A model generated the notes under the pieces. That model saw only the letters and a list, made by a program, of their open reading frames with translations. It was not told the origin of the DNA and ran no database searches. The position numbers and the translations under genes are program-made. Source: Posidonia oceanica (Eukaryota > Streptophyta > Magnoliopsida > Alismatales > Posidoniaceae). From it: 64,000 bases of DNA. Location: contig JAZBRS010000074.1 of assembly GCA_037176725.1 (NCBI GenBank), forward strand, positions 65,476,001 to 65,540,000, given 5' to 3'. Shown here piece after piece: positions 47,115-58,912 of this stretch (position 1 is the stretch's first letter; the number at the start of each line of letters is the position of its first letter).

Positions 47115-47440
47115 AGCCCCAACTATCTCGTGATGAGTCCGTTAGCTCCTCGCGGGCTAATAGCCCTAACTATCCGGTGATGAGTCCGTTAACTCCTCGC
47201 AGGCTGGTAGCCCTAACTATCCAGTGATGAGTCCGTCAACTCCTCACGGGCTGATAGCCTCAACTATCCGGTGATGAGTTTGTTAATTCCTTACAGGCTG
47301 ATAGCCCTAACTATCCGGTGATGAGTCTATTAACTCCTCATTGGGCCGATACTCCCCAATTATCCGATGATGAGTCCATTAACTCCTCACAGGGCCGATA
47401 CTCCCCCAACTATCCGACGATAGGTCTGTTAACTTATCAC
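47115..47440 (+). repeat. 3' UTR hairpin minisatellite, H copy 3 continued
   Basis: About seven units of GGGCTGATAGCC plus GATGAGTCCGTTAACTCCTC type are present, more degenerate than those of the younger elements. Confidence 0.85.
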
Positions 47441-48376
47441 CTTTTCGTCGTAGCGTATTTGCATTCTGTTGCATGTCATGGCATATCATTGCATATCATC
47501 ATGTACCTTCTTTGTGTTCTCAGTAGCTTCAGTCCTAGAACTGCATCTCATCATCACACGGACATCGCGCGCTTAGGATCCGAACCCCTAGTTCGCGTAT
47601 TGTTTAAGGTAACATCCTCAGCACTTGCAACTCTACGTAGCTTGCCTGCTTTAGATGATACTCGCTGTAGTGCGTGGCCCAGGACCGTTTCCTCGGTTTC
47701 GCGTGCCTGGCGTTACATTGTGTATACATTGCATTTCATTGCATAACATCTCATACATTACATTCTTATTGCGTTGCTACTCCCTGTAGTCATCACACCA
47801 ATTTCCACATTCCGCTTTCCTGGACATGGCATACCCAGGAATCGAACCCCTGGTTCGCGCATTACTTAAAGTGGCATCCTCAGCAACCAAACTTCTTACA
47901 GTTTGCCTACTCAGTATGACGCCTGCGGTAGTGCACGGCCCAGGATCGCTTCCTTGGCATTACGTGCCCCTCACCGCATGCACATCCACCTCATCTTATT
48001 ACAACTTGCATCGCCCTCGCCTTGTGAGTTCCCAATGAACGGCACCCTCGCGTTGAAGCTAATTTGGCCAACACACTTAAATCGTCCGGCTTTCCCTAAG
48101 TACTGTCTGGCGACCTTTGCATTGCATTTTTCCATCAAACCGCGTGTATGCATCACCCGCTTTTCCCCCAGCGGAGTACAGTGCAATGAGCATTAGTGTA
48201 AGCATCGCATTAGCGTAAGCATTGCATCTGCATCTACATTCCGGCATCGAGTCATGATTTTCGGTGCATCCGTCGAATAAGTGACTCATGCCTATAGCAA
48301 CATCTAGCTCTCATCATTGTCAGATGGGGTGTCTTGTCAATCCTGAGCAGCGGCCTCGGTCCCCTTGACTTTGCTC
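47115..48376 (+). other. 3' UTR of element H, part 2
   Basis: It begins with the continuation of the minisatellite cut at 8907 (47115-47440) and is followed by sequence rich in GCAT and CATCA. It contains two diverged copies of the block with a minus-strand B-box-like motif (near 47570 and 47838) and ends in the hairpin that precedes the polypurine tract. No gene is supported. Confidence 0.75.
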
Positions 48377-48389
48377 AGGGAGGGGCATC
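48377..48389 (+). promoter_or_regulatory. Polypurine tract of element H
   Basis: AGGGAGGGGCATC is identical to the tracts of A-D and B-C, though the following LTR differs strongly after its first 15 bases. Confidence 0.8.
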
Positions 48390-50194
48390 TGTTGACACCC
48401 CATTTTTCCAATTTTTCATTGCTAAGGTCTCTCTCTCTCGTGGCTTCAAAACAAACACACCTTAAAACCTAGAAAAACCCTAGGTCACTAATACTTTTCT
48501 TCTTCTTTCTTTCCCCTTCTTTTTCTTCCTCTTTTCCTTCTTCTTTTCTTCCTTTTTTTCCCTCCATTTTCCCCACAGCCCACCAAATCTAGTCCACTTC
48601 TCCTTTCCTTTTCTTTTTTCTTTTTTCTTTCCTCACAGCCAACCCATCCCACTCCTTCTCCCTTTCTTTCTTTTCATTTTTTCTTTTCTTTTTTTCCCTA
48701 AGCCCGGCCCACATTCCTCTCTTCTCTCCTTTTTCTTTTCTTTTTTCTTCTTTCCCCTTCAGCCTTCCCAGCTACAGGCCCGACCATTCCTCCCTCTCCT
48801 CCTTCTTCTTCCTTCTTCTCCTCCCTCCCCCACCACCACTTACTGCCCTTCACTTCAACACTAACTCCATCCTTTTTTCCTGCTCACCCACAACCAATTC
48901 GCAACCAATCACACGGCCTTAACCCACTGCAATTCACCTACAAGAACACCCCACTTGCACTCCACCTTCAGTGGCCTTCCACTCAACAAAACCATCTCCC
49001 CTCTTCCTTTCAGAGAGGCGGCAACATTCGGCAATTCACAAACCCAGGAGGTCGGCAGAATTCACTTCAATCCACACAACCCACACAGCAGCAGCAGCAA
49101 TCCAGCTGCTGCAACCGAACCCAAAAATCCCATTCACAGTGCACACGACACAGAAGCCTTCATAAACCTCCTCTCCACCTTCCACAAGCATCCACCAATA
49201 CCCGAGAGAGAGAGACAGCTCAAGACAGCCACACAGTCATAGAGGAAACCAAAAATTCATAGAAATAACCCAAATTCCAAAATCGGGTTTTGAGCAGCCA
49301 AATCAACTTCTGATCACTCCCACACCTCCACCGGGACACCCACGACTCGCACCGATTACCTCGCGCCACCGTCGTCCTCCGCAGTGCCGCCCCGAGCCTC
49401 CGCTGGACTGCCGAACCCAACCGAGGTTGGCAGCATGCTCTGGCCATCTCTGCAAGTAATGGAACTCATTTTTGAATTCCTTATAGTCCATACATGCTAC
49501 CTAGCTAGTTGTTTTCCTTTTTCGGGCTCTGGTTCGCATTTCGAGTTCTAGTGCCGCCCAAAACTTGGAATTGGTAGGAGGAATCTATGACTCACAGCCA
49601 CCTCATCCTACCAAAAATCCGAGACGACACCGAGGACTCAGCCATCTTCGAGTCCAGAAACCGCCAAAATCCTGAATGAAGGTCCCTTCAGGAGACAAAA
49701 TTTCCACCCACAAGCTCCAAAACAGTGCCTCCCAGAATCCCAGAACATCCTGAGTCTCTCTGGCAGACACGTAAACACAAGGACGACCAGGTGCAACCAA
49801 CTCCCACCAGCATCCACCGCACTACTCTGATGCACAACCTGGCCAACAACAAACCAAGGAGACCAAAAAAAGAAGAAGATCTCCACAGATCGAACAGCAT
49901 CACGCCATTCGATCCAACACCAAACAAGAAAACCAACTGGGCATCCCCAATAGGATACCCTAAAGAAAACACAGGAGAAAGAATCTCCATTGCTCGAACA
50001 GCCCTCAGCCATTCGAACCACCTACAACCAAAATCAATTAGGCATCCAAACAGAATATCCCAAACAATACACAACAAACAACACACAAAGCCATACTACA
50101 CCATGGCCAAACCCACAAATAGAGTGTGCGACACAATCGCGCAGCACCAACACACGACTGACACATACAACCCCTCCCTGATAACTCTGTCCTC

Positions 50195-50352
50195 GAATAG
50201 AGTATCTGGAACAACCACACACATCTGGGAACCCATCAAAGCCACCCGGGACCAACAACACCCATCTAGGGACCCACCAAGCTGCTTAGAAACAACACCC
50301 GACATCTGGGGACTCACCGAGTCGCCCAGAAACAACACCCGACATCTGGGAA
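50195..50352 (+). repeat. About 40-bp hairpin minisatellite in LTR H, left part
   Basis: The unit at 50305-50330 pairs perfectly: TCTGGG with CCCAGA outside, GACTC with GAGTC inside, and loop ACC. Neighbouring units are diverged copies. The array continues after the Athila-like insertion. Confidence 0.85.
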
Positions 50353-50357
50353 CTTAC
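50353..50357 (+). repeat. Left target-site duplication CTTAC of the Athila-like element
   Basis: CTTAC is repeated exactly at 57685-57689. Confidence 0.95.
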
Positions 50358-51452
50358 TGATGAGCACATTATTGTTACATATTTCATATCCCATATTTAT
50401 CTATTTTGTATATAAATAATACGTCTCAATGATGTTTTATGCAATTTGTGCAGGAACTAGGTAATTAGGTGAAGTAATGAAAATAAAAGAGAAAATAAGA
50501 AAATTTGGGCACAAATCCGTGGAGGCATGCAAAGAAAAGACAAATCCCGAAAATCAAGTTTTTAACAGATACGAAATAAAATGCCGAAAAATCAAAGATT
50601 TCGAATTAGCGTAATCGGGGAGCTTCTACTTTGTATACTTCATCTCTGAGCCCTTCTTCCTCTCTTGCATGCGTGGAGGACTCTCAAATGGTGTAGCTTC
50701 TAGGTTTTAATTAATAAAAATTCTCCTTTTATTTTAATCAAGTTGTCTCTTAATGTTCCTTTAGTTTCTTGCATGTTTCTTTCCATTGCCATGTTAGGCT
50801 AAACCACTCTTTACATCTAAGGTTCTTGAAGTTAGATTTAGGACATGATTGCAATATTTAGTCTCATCTCGTCTTCTATGCTTCATGATCATTGTCTCTT
50901 TCTTATTATCTACTTTTACAATTATATTTTGATAGATCATTGTTAATCACGTATTCTCATGGTCTATACTTAATTATTGTTGTTTAGAAATAAGAAGCGT
51001 TTCATATATCTCATTATCTTGGTATATTATGCAAACATGCATCTTGATAGATCATAATAGAATAATGCTTCTTTATGGTTTATTCTCGTTATTGACATGT
51101 TAGATCTTGATATTGCATAGTAGGTGTTTCATCTTCATGCATTATTTTTGTTTAATAATAATCCTTGATAGTTAGAACTTGTTGTAAAAGACGAGATGAA
51201 CTAGATATTTGTATGATCCACTATGATCTAATGGATAGAAATTCTAGATGTGCTTTTTACTATCGATATTCTCTTTGTGATTCCTTCTTCATAATTAACT
51301 TTAGATAGAATCCATCATCATCTCTTTTAATTTTCGAATTCACTTTTCACAATCAAAGATTTGAAAGTCTCGAGTCTCTATGGGATTGACCCATACTTAC
51401 ATACACAATACATAGTACGCTGTGCACTTGCGGTTATTTAAAATTCACATCA
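50358..51452 (+). repeat. 5' LTR of the Athila-like element (1095 bp)
   Basis: It starts TGATGAGCAC and ends AATTCACATCA. It is A/T-rich with no coding frame. Confidence 0.95.
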
Positions 51453-51458
51453 AGTTTT

Positions 51459-51476
51459 TGGCGCCGTTGCCGTGGA
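51459..51476 (+). promoter_or_regulatory. Asp-tRNA-type primer-binding site
   Basis: TGGCGCCGTTGCCGTGGA lies six bases after the LTR end. It differs at one base from the TGGCGCCGTTGCCGGGGA form typical of Athila elements. Confidence 0.9.
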
Positions 51477-52551
51477 CTCGTTGTATTTTTTTTAGTTTTG
51501 ATTGTGATTATTCAGATTAGTTTTAATTTAAGTATACACAGTTGTCGTTGTGTCAAGTCGTGCATCAAAAGTTTGTTTTGAGTCATGTTTGCAGTGCGAG
51601 ATTTTGGTTTTGGATATTTAAATTTGTTGGATATAACATAGGAGAAAAGGAGCACGTAGGAAGAATTTTGAAGCATTTCGCTGCTTTACGGATGCCTAGG
51701 AGGCGCTCATATTTTTGGTAAATATTGTCAATTTTTGCAGGTTAGTTTGTTTTGACTTTTCAGTATATATCTACAATTATTTTCTAATATTATTCTCTGG
51801 TCATTAATTTAAAATACGTGCAACTTGAACATTAAAGAAAATCCTGCATTACAAGATTAGAAACCTATACTTGCCCGTTTAAGTCATTCATCATATAGGA
51901 TTGCATGTTTACTGATTTACCAGTATTTATTCTCAGTTAATTTTATTAATTGTTGGTGATTGCTGGAGAATCATGGTGAGTCTATTTTTTTTTTCTATTT
52001 TTTTTTGTGCATTAGAGATCATATAGATTTAGGATTCCACAACTTGTCTGTTGCATAATTGGTTGTTGCATCTCATATTAATAGATTTTTAAGGGCAAAA
52101 CCCAATCAAGATAAGGGAGATTTCATCACCCTTCCTTGCCCCACAAACAACCAACCACAGATTACATTGACCTTGAGCTTAATTTAAAATTGATTAGACA
52201 TCCGCCCCTAGGGTTTCGACCTCGATAGGAAACGAAGCTTAATAGAGAATCAAATTTGGAATTTTCTTACCTTTTTGGTGTCTAGGCAAGTGATTTACAA
52301 GGCTACGCCTTAAAAGGAAGGTGGTTCTCTAATTAGGTCCATTGCGAAAGCATGGGGAGCCTCCCACATTCCTCCACTTACCTGGCTAATTAGGTTAGGG
52401 ATTTTTGAGTTTGATAATCTTGAAAGCCAACTTTAAAGTTAGGAGGTGTCTAGATTTCTAGGTCAACCTTAGAGTTAGGATTTTTTTTTTCTGTGCCTTG
52501 TGTATTTAGATTAGGGTTTGCGTCCATTCGTCCCTCGTCTACCTTTAGATT
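51477..52551 (+). other. Untranslated leader of the Athila-like element
   Basis: This is A/T-rich sequence without a supported frame. It leads into the gag region, whose first usable Met is at 52552 or 52720. Confidence 0.6.
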
Positions 52552-54019
52552 TTGGTATCCTCTCATCTATCTAGATTCTCATCTAATTTAGGATTCATCA
52601 GTCCATCAAGTCGAGTCAGTCTATGCATGCCAGTTTGGGTTAGGGACTATACACATCGCTTCGTTAGTTTAGAGCCCAACCAACGTGATTGTTTTAAAAG
52701 TGACATTGAAGATACAAAGATGGATGAATTAATTAATCAACAATCCCTTCAGGATAGATGCTACCCTGTTAGAATAGCCCAATCTTCATGCATTAGAATG
52801 CCTGCACCTAACGGGAACAATTTTAAGCTTAAGGCCCACTACATTAGCATGTTGCCCAAATTTAGTGGAGAAGGGATGCCTACCTTTTTGTTAGGGAGTT
52901 TGAAGAAGTATGTGTAATGATAAAGTTACAACAGTTATCTGATGATACAATTAAATTGAGATTCATATCATTTGCACTTAAGGATGAGGCAAAGAAGTGG
53001 TTATATAGTCTCCCCATTGATTCAATAAGCACATGGAATGATTTTGTGAAAGTCTTTTTAAAGAAATATTTTCCACATCATACGACCCAACAACTTAGGA
53101 AAGAAATTAATGGATTTAAGCAAGTAGATTCTGAACCATTTTGGAAATGCCTAGAGAGGTTTAAGGATCTTCTAGCTCAATGCCCACATCATGGAGTCGA
53201 AAAGTGGAGATTGTGTCAAATTGTATATGAAGGGCTAAATTATTCTTCTAGGACATTGTTGGAGTCCATGTGTCAAGGGAATTTCATGGGAAAAAGTGAA
53301 TAAGAGGCTTGGGGATTTTAGAAGAGATAGCTGAGAAAACAGTACAATGGAAAACCACTAGTGATAATGCTACACCTTCTAGAGGCAAGCATGTAGTAGA
53401 AACATCTGTTGCTGATCAAGCAAAAATGGCTACCTTGATACATAGGATTGAAGCCCTTGAGCTTCAAAATAGTGCCCTTGTGAGTCAAGTCTCTCAGTCC
53501 AATCCTATTTGCACTAGATGCCAAGCATCTAATCATCTTGTTGAAGTATGTCCATTCATGAGCCCAACAGTTAATGAACCTGAGCAAGTCAATGTGGTCT
53601 ATCAAAGACAAAGTCATGATCCTTATGCTTCCACCTACAATCCTGGGTGGAGGAACCATTCCAATTTTTTATGGACCGAAGGACCACATCAAACTGGGCC
53701 CATTTTGAATCAACTAGATCCTAGTCAGCCTAGACTTTATTACAATCAGGGTCCACAAGACAATCCACCTTTTCACCCACCAAGCGTTGAAGATAAAAAG
53801 ATCAATTCTTTAGAAAAGAGTCTAGAGACGTTAGTTAGGGCCACACACAATTTCATGAGTTCCACAGGTCAATCTCTCACAGCCAATACTCAAGCCATAG
53901 CTCGTCTAGAGATGCAGATGGGTCAGCTAGCAGCCACTATTGGAGAGAGGGAAAAAGGAAAGTTTCCAAGCCAACCTAAGGTAAATCCAAAGGGCCAAAA
54001 TCCAAATCTATCCCAATAG
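52552..54019 (+). pseudogene. gag: Athila-like gag, frameshifted
   Basis: Three overlapping frames make up one gag. The first segment ends with KAHYISMLPKFSGE. Frame 52917-53303 carries the characteristic IKLQQLSDDTIKLRFISF, AKKWLYSLPIDSI and FKDLLAQCPHHGVEKW. Frame 53309-54019 carries EEIAEKTVQW and a CCHC zinc knuckle, C-TR-C-QASN-H-LVEV-C, near its residue 68. Frameshifts lie near 52890 and 53300. The zinc knuckle would bind element RNA. Assignment to Athila is from the QQLSDD and SLP motifs and the PBS. Confidence 0.85.
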
Positions 54020-54123
54020 GTCCGTCAGGTTAATATGCTTAATGATCTCCAGACAGATATAGTAAACTTAGTTATCTCTTTGAGAACTGGAAAACATGTT
54101 AACAACCATGTTGTCATCTTGAT

Positions 54124-55335
54124 TTGACTCAGAAGTATCCACCATCTAACTCAAGCCCAAATGATCAATCCATCCTAGGCCAGTCTAAAGAGCCCTTAGT
54201 TTTTGAGTCAAATCCACCCATCCAGCCAAAAGCACCATTTCCAAATAGACTTAGGTCTAATAAAATGGCTAACATGGATAAGGTTAGACAAATTTTTGAG
54301 CAAGTCAGAGTTAATATTCCACTTCTAGATGTGATCCAATAGGTACCCACATATGCAAAATATCTAAAAGACATGTGTACCCAGAAGAAAACAACCCAAG
54401 TGCCAAAGAAGGCATTTCTCACTGGCAATGTAAGCTCTATCCTAACTAGTCCAATTCCAACGATGCAAAAGGACCCAGGTTGTCCTACTATTTCTTGTGT
54501 TATTGGAAATTGTGTTATTGATAATGCACTCCTTGACCTAGGTGCAAGCATTAACCTAATCTCTTACACTATCTACGAGCAATTAGGATTAGGAGAACTC
54601 AAGCCTACTTCTGTCATAATACAATTAGCTGATAGGTCCATCAAAAAGCCTACGGGGATAATAGAAGATGTTCCTGTGAAGGTTGGGGGATTCATATATC
54701 CTGTGGATTTCATTGTTCTAGAAACCCAACCGGTCTAAAACCCAAAGGGTCAAATACCTATCATTTTGGGTCAACCATTTTTGGCAACATCCAATGCCCT
54801 GATCAATTGTCAGAGTGGTATGTTGAAGCTCACATTTGGGAACATAATGACAGAACTTAATGTTTTCAAGATAGATAATCAATCCATGCATTCCCTTGAA
54901 AATTCCAATATTTTGCATATAGGGCTTGGACCCAAAACTAAGGCTAAGTCAAAGTCTAGGAATTTCAACAAGTGTAAAAAGGTCCAGGTAGAGAAGCTTA
55001 CTAAGAAGGTCCATGAGCAAATAGTCAATGTTGGAATTGAACCTCTTCCTACCCCTCATGATCCTCCACTCAAACCATCTTTTCATCTAATGATAAATCC
55101 ATTGGTTCCACTATCTACATTCCATCTCATTATTCAGATCTTATCACTAAATCAGCTCATGCGCCATCATACGTAGACATCCATCCATGGACTCAAAATG
55201 CATATGAGGAATATGGAGCATTTATAGCCTCATTCACAGAGGAGGATATTTATGAATTAACTGAGGATGAGTTGAAATGGTTTTTGGAAAAGAGGGAAGA
55301 AGTTTGGAAAGCTAGGCCTCCACCTAAATCATGAG
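54124..55335 (+). pseudogene. pro: Athila-like protease region with in-frame stops
   Basis: One frame with stops at 54340-54342 and 54736-54738 encodes an aspartic protease segment. The active-site-like motif is LLDLGASINLISY, with a later IILGQPFLATSNALINCQSG, both typical of Athila proteases, where DLGA replaces the usual DTGA. The sequence ends near FLEKREEVWKA and a stop at about 55335. The enzyme would process the polyprotein. Reverse transcriptase should follow but does not. Confidence 0.85.
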
Positions 55336-56576
55336 ACCTAAGTTTTTGTCTATAGTGTAAATATTTTTATATTTATATATATATTTCTCTTTTAACAGCA
55401 GAAGCACTTCATCCCTGATCAGGTATCATTGTTCTAACTTTATTTCAATTCATTGATCATATCATATTATTGCATACATTGAGGACAATGCATGGTTTAG
55501 ATATGGGGGGAGTCTTCTCTGTGTCTTTTTCATTTTCTGTATTGAACAAAAAAAATACAAAAAGAAGAAGAAGAAGGAATTATCTATAATAATTTAGCTA
55601 GCTAGGGGTGGATAAGTGACTTTGAGTTGAAGTTCAAAGGTAAAGCCGATAGAATGGAATCTCTCAAACCCTAAATTGGAGACAAAATCTAAAACATAGC
55701 ATCATCTGGATTATCCTTAAACACATGTGTACCTTATCTTGCACTTACACTTTAGTCTTTGACTATGAAAAAAAAAAAAGGAAGACCTGAAGTACCTGAG
55801 CATAAAAAAAAGAAAAAAAAGAAATGCTGAAAGTCTAACAATTACTAAGTAACTGGGTAACCGTGCCTCAAGAAGTATTGGATATTCACGTAAAAAGGTG
55901 ATTGGAGGACAAAAGCATGAAAAAAAAAAGGTCTTGTCTTTGTGGCCTTGGTTACTTGAGTAATTAAGTCCTTAGGGGTGTTTCAACACCTGGTGTCCTA
56001 AAGTCGTCTAGTTTGGGAATCACTGACCTAAAGTTCGATAAATAGGTAGCCAAGAAAAAGCCTAAGAAAGCAAGAATAAAGTTCTCTAAATTGTTTTAAA
56101 TAAAATGTAAAGGTGCTCAGGTAGGACTTGAAAATCATTGTTAATGACTATTTTCACAAACACAACGTACATGTGAGTCAAATTTAAAGAAATATGGTGT
56201 GAAAAATAGAAAAGAGTCTCCATGACATGAGGAGGAGAGAGATATCTTGACTTGAGATAGAGCTGGAGAGTAAAGACTCAAGGTATTTTAGAAGCTTCCT
56301 AACTTGTTAAAAGATTGTGGATAGTGATAGTGTAAATAATTTTTTATTTTTTTTATCTTTTTATTTCCATTTTCCCCCTTTCTTATGGGATTTTATGGGT
56401 AGATCCACTGCAAACCCTCACGAGACACCACTCATCCACTAGGACAACCTAGAGATTTAAAGGCTTGTTGCACGTGCTAAGTGCAATCGCAATTCCTGCG
56501 AAAGTGAGTTAGGATTTTGCTGTTTTTCTAAAGATTAGGTCAGTTTTAGGTTTTGCTCGATGACTAGCAAAAGATA
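55336..56576 (+). other. 3' non-coding region of the Athila-like element
   Basis: No gene is seen. The stretch GAGGACAATGCATGG followed by a G-rich run (55481-55512) matches the block usually found after integrase in Athila elements, which places the missing pol before it. Several A-rich runs follow. Confidence 0.7.
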
Positions 56577-56590
56577 GGTATGGGGGTATT
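56577..56590 (+). promoter_or_regulatory. Polypurine tract of the Athila-like element
   Basis: GGTATGGGGGTATT lies immediately before the 3' LTR. Confidence 0.7.
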
Positions 56591-57684
56591 TGATGAGCAC
56601 ATTATTGTTACATATTTCATATCCCATATTTATCTATTTTGTATATAAATAATACGTCTCAAGGATGTTTTATGCAATTTGTGCAGGAACTAGGTAATTA
56701 GGTGAAGTAATGAAAATAAAAGAGAAAATAAGAAAATTTGGGCACAAATCCGTGGAGGCATGCAAAGAAAAGACAAATCCCGAAAATCAAGTTTTTAACA
56801 GATACGAAATAAAATGCCGAAAAATCAAAGATTTCGAATTAGCGTAATCGGGGAGCTTCTACTTTGTATACTTCATCTCTGAGCCCTTCTTCCTCTTTTG
56901 CATGCGTGGAGGACTCTCAAATGGTGTAGCTTCTAGGTTTTAATTAATGAAAATTCCCTTTTATTTTAATCAAGTTGTCTCTTAATGTTCCTTTAATTTC
57001 TTGCATGTTTCTTTCCATTGCCATGTTAGGCTAAACCACTCTTTACATCTAGGGTTCTTGAAGTTAGATCTAGGACAAGATTGCAATATTTAGTCTCGTC
57101 TCATCTTCTATGCTTCATGATCATTGTCTCTTTCTTATTATCTACTTTTGCAATTATATTTTGATAGATCATTGTTAATCACGTATTCTCATGGTCTATA
57201 CTTAATTATTGTTGTTTAGAAATAAGAAACATTTCATATATCTCATTATCTTGGTATATTATGCAAACATGCATCTTGATAGATCATCATAGAATAATGC
57301 TTCTTTATGGTTTATTCTCGTTATTGACATGTTAGATCTTGATATTGCATAGTAGGTGTTTAATTTTCATGCATTATTTTTGTTTAATAATAATCCTTGA
57401 TAGTTAGAACTTGTTGTAAAAGACGAGATGAACTAGATATTTGCATGATCTACTATGATCTAATAAATAGAAACTCTAGATGTGCTTTTTACTATTGATA
57501 TTCTCTTTGTGATTCCTTCTTCGTAATTAACTTTAGATAGAATCCATCATCAACTCTTTTAATTTTCTAATTCACTTTTCACAATCAAAGATTTGAAAGT
57601 CTCAATTCTCTGTGAGATCGACCCGTACTTGCATACATACTACATAGTACGTCGTGCACTTGCGGTTATTTAAAATTCACATCA
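56591..57684 (+). repeat. 3' LTR of the Athila-like element (1094 bp)
   Basis: It has the same ends as the 5' LTR, with about thirty scattered substitutions, and is followed by CTTAC. Confidence 0.95.
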
Positions 57685-57689
57685 CTTAC
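57685..57689 (+). repeat. Right target-site duplication CTTAC
   Basis: It is an exact copy of 50353-50357. Host minisatellite resumes with CGAGTCGCCCAGA. Confidence 0.95.
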
Positions 57690-58500
57690 CGAGTCGCCCA
57701 GAACAACAATACAAATCTAGGAACCCACACAGTCATCTAGAGACAACCAACAAACATCTGGGGACCCACACAGTCTTCCAGAAACCAACAACACACCCGG
57801 GGACTCACCGAGTCACCTAGAGACAGCAACAAAGCTTTGGGAAGCCTCTTACTTCACCCAAAAACAACAACAACGAGAGGACGGAGCTGCAGACATCCTC
57901 CACGCACACAACAACCACAACGACAGACAAGACGTGACGACCAACAGATTAGGCAAGGACCAGCCTACCAACAAGATCGACAACAAACCAAACAATGAAC
58001 AAACAGCAAGCAGGGCAAACAACAAGCAAATAAACAGACACCCACAATCGTAGAGGCCACACAAGAGCGGACAACTACTGCACCTCTGCCCCACGACAAG
58101 ACAAAACCGCCTAAAAGCAACCACACACATCTGGGAAGCCTCATGCTTCACCCAGATGCAACAGCAGGAGGACGAACTCCAGGCATCCTCTGCACCAACA
58201 ACAAAGCAAACAGCAACAAGCAACAGCAAACATGGAGGTTACACGAGAGGTAGTCACCCGCTGCACCTCTCCCTCCACGACAAAACACCCATTTGCTCAA
58301 CAATGGATGGTGGCAAGGCAGACACATCCTTTGGTCGGCTATCGTAGGGTGCCTAACCCCCTTAAAGGAATCAAGGCACCACACCTCAAAATCCAGAAGC
58401 ATCAAGAGACGTGCACACCTCTAGGCAATACGACTCATCTGGCCACACACACAACAGGGTCTCCTACCTCGCATGCCAACACTGAGTCTTGCCCAGAAAA
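57690..58500 (+). repeat. 3' LTR of element H, right part
   Basis: The hairpin minisatellite continues to about 57870, with a further unit at 58128-58158. The remainder is C/A-rich with no supported gene. The LTR end could not be located. 58340-58360 contains GGGTGCCTAACCCCCTT, faintly like the GGGTGCCTAACACCTTCC block of the other LTRs. Confidence 0.45.
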
Positions 58501-58912
58501 CAATTGACACCACACCCACGGCAACACGGTGCATAATCCACACTATACTAGTGGACCGCACCACACACCACGCTTCATAGAGTTGAAGAGTTAAAGCAAA
58601 CCACTCCACTCGAGCGGACGCTGCCTTGCGCTCCCAATAACTCCCACAAAACAACTCTAATCATTCGGCGATCTCAAAGTCCAGGATACCTTCCAAAGAG
58701 AAGTCGGTGTCTACTTCCACAAACGAGCAGACCATCACTCCCATGTTCGACGTGGTGCCGCGCGAATTATCCTCGCCAATGCAGAAGCCGGAGCTGATGG
58801 CACCCCTCAACACCGCAAGCAAGAAAATTGAAAAAATCAAGGTGCAGGAATGCATGAAATGCAGTTCTACGGAGTCACCTGACCAGACATCCCTAGGCTA
58901 GTGCTCCTAGGT
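58501..58912 (-). other. Stretch between LTR H and the minus-strand PBS
   Basis: No gene is recognised. A 64-codon plus-strand frame (58707-58901) has no similarity I can name. If the PBS to its right is functional in orientation, the part nearest 58912 is leader of the minus-strand element. Confidence 0.35.

Larger units (their letters stand above)
48390..50357 (+). repeat. 3' LTR of element H, left part
   Basis: It starts TGTTGACACCCCATTTTT, shares the LTR start and a C/T-rich then purine-rich organisation with LTRs A-D, but is otherwise strongly diverged. From about 50195 it carries tandem units of about 40 bp containing ACATCTGGG. The Athila-like element interrupts these units. No gene is supported in this stretch. 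Confidence 0.6.
50358..57684 (+). mobile_element. Athila-like Ty3/gypsy element lacking RT and integrase
   Basis: The LTRs are 1095 and 1094 bp and differ at about 3% of positions by eye, the target duplication is perfect, and an Asp-tRNA-type PBS is present. Gag and protease remnants span 52.6-55.3 kb, followed by non-coding sequence to the polypurine tract. It is 7,327 bp, shorter than autonomous Athila elements. The pol segment between protease and 3' end is absent, so movement would have needed enzymes in trans. Confidence 0.92.
4598..58500 (+). mobile_element. Host element H: old Tat/Ogre-like LTR element, split by later insertions
   Basis: Pieces in order are: broken gag (4598-6231), 3' UTR part 1 (6232-8907), [insertion A-D 8908-47114], 3' UTR part 2 (47115-48376), polypurine tract (48377-48389), 3' LTR from 48390, [Athila-like insertion 50358-57684], and LTR remainder from 57690. 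The 3' UTR minisatellite is cut at 8907 and resumes at 47115, which is what joins the two halves. No 5' LTR or pol was found. The right end (about 58.5 kb) is an estimate, because the LTR terminus could not be recognised. Confidence 0.6.

Noticed and set aside
49600..50352. 211-codon plus-strand frame (49725-50360) in LTR H.
   Set aside because: It ends inside the hairpin minisatellite, is Asn/Thr/His-rich, and has no homologue in the other LTRs.
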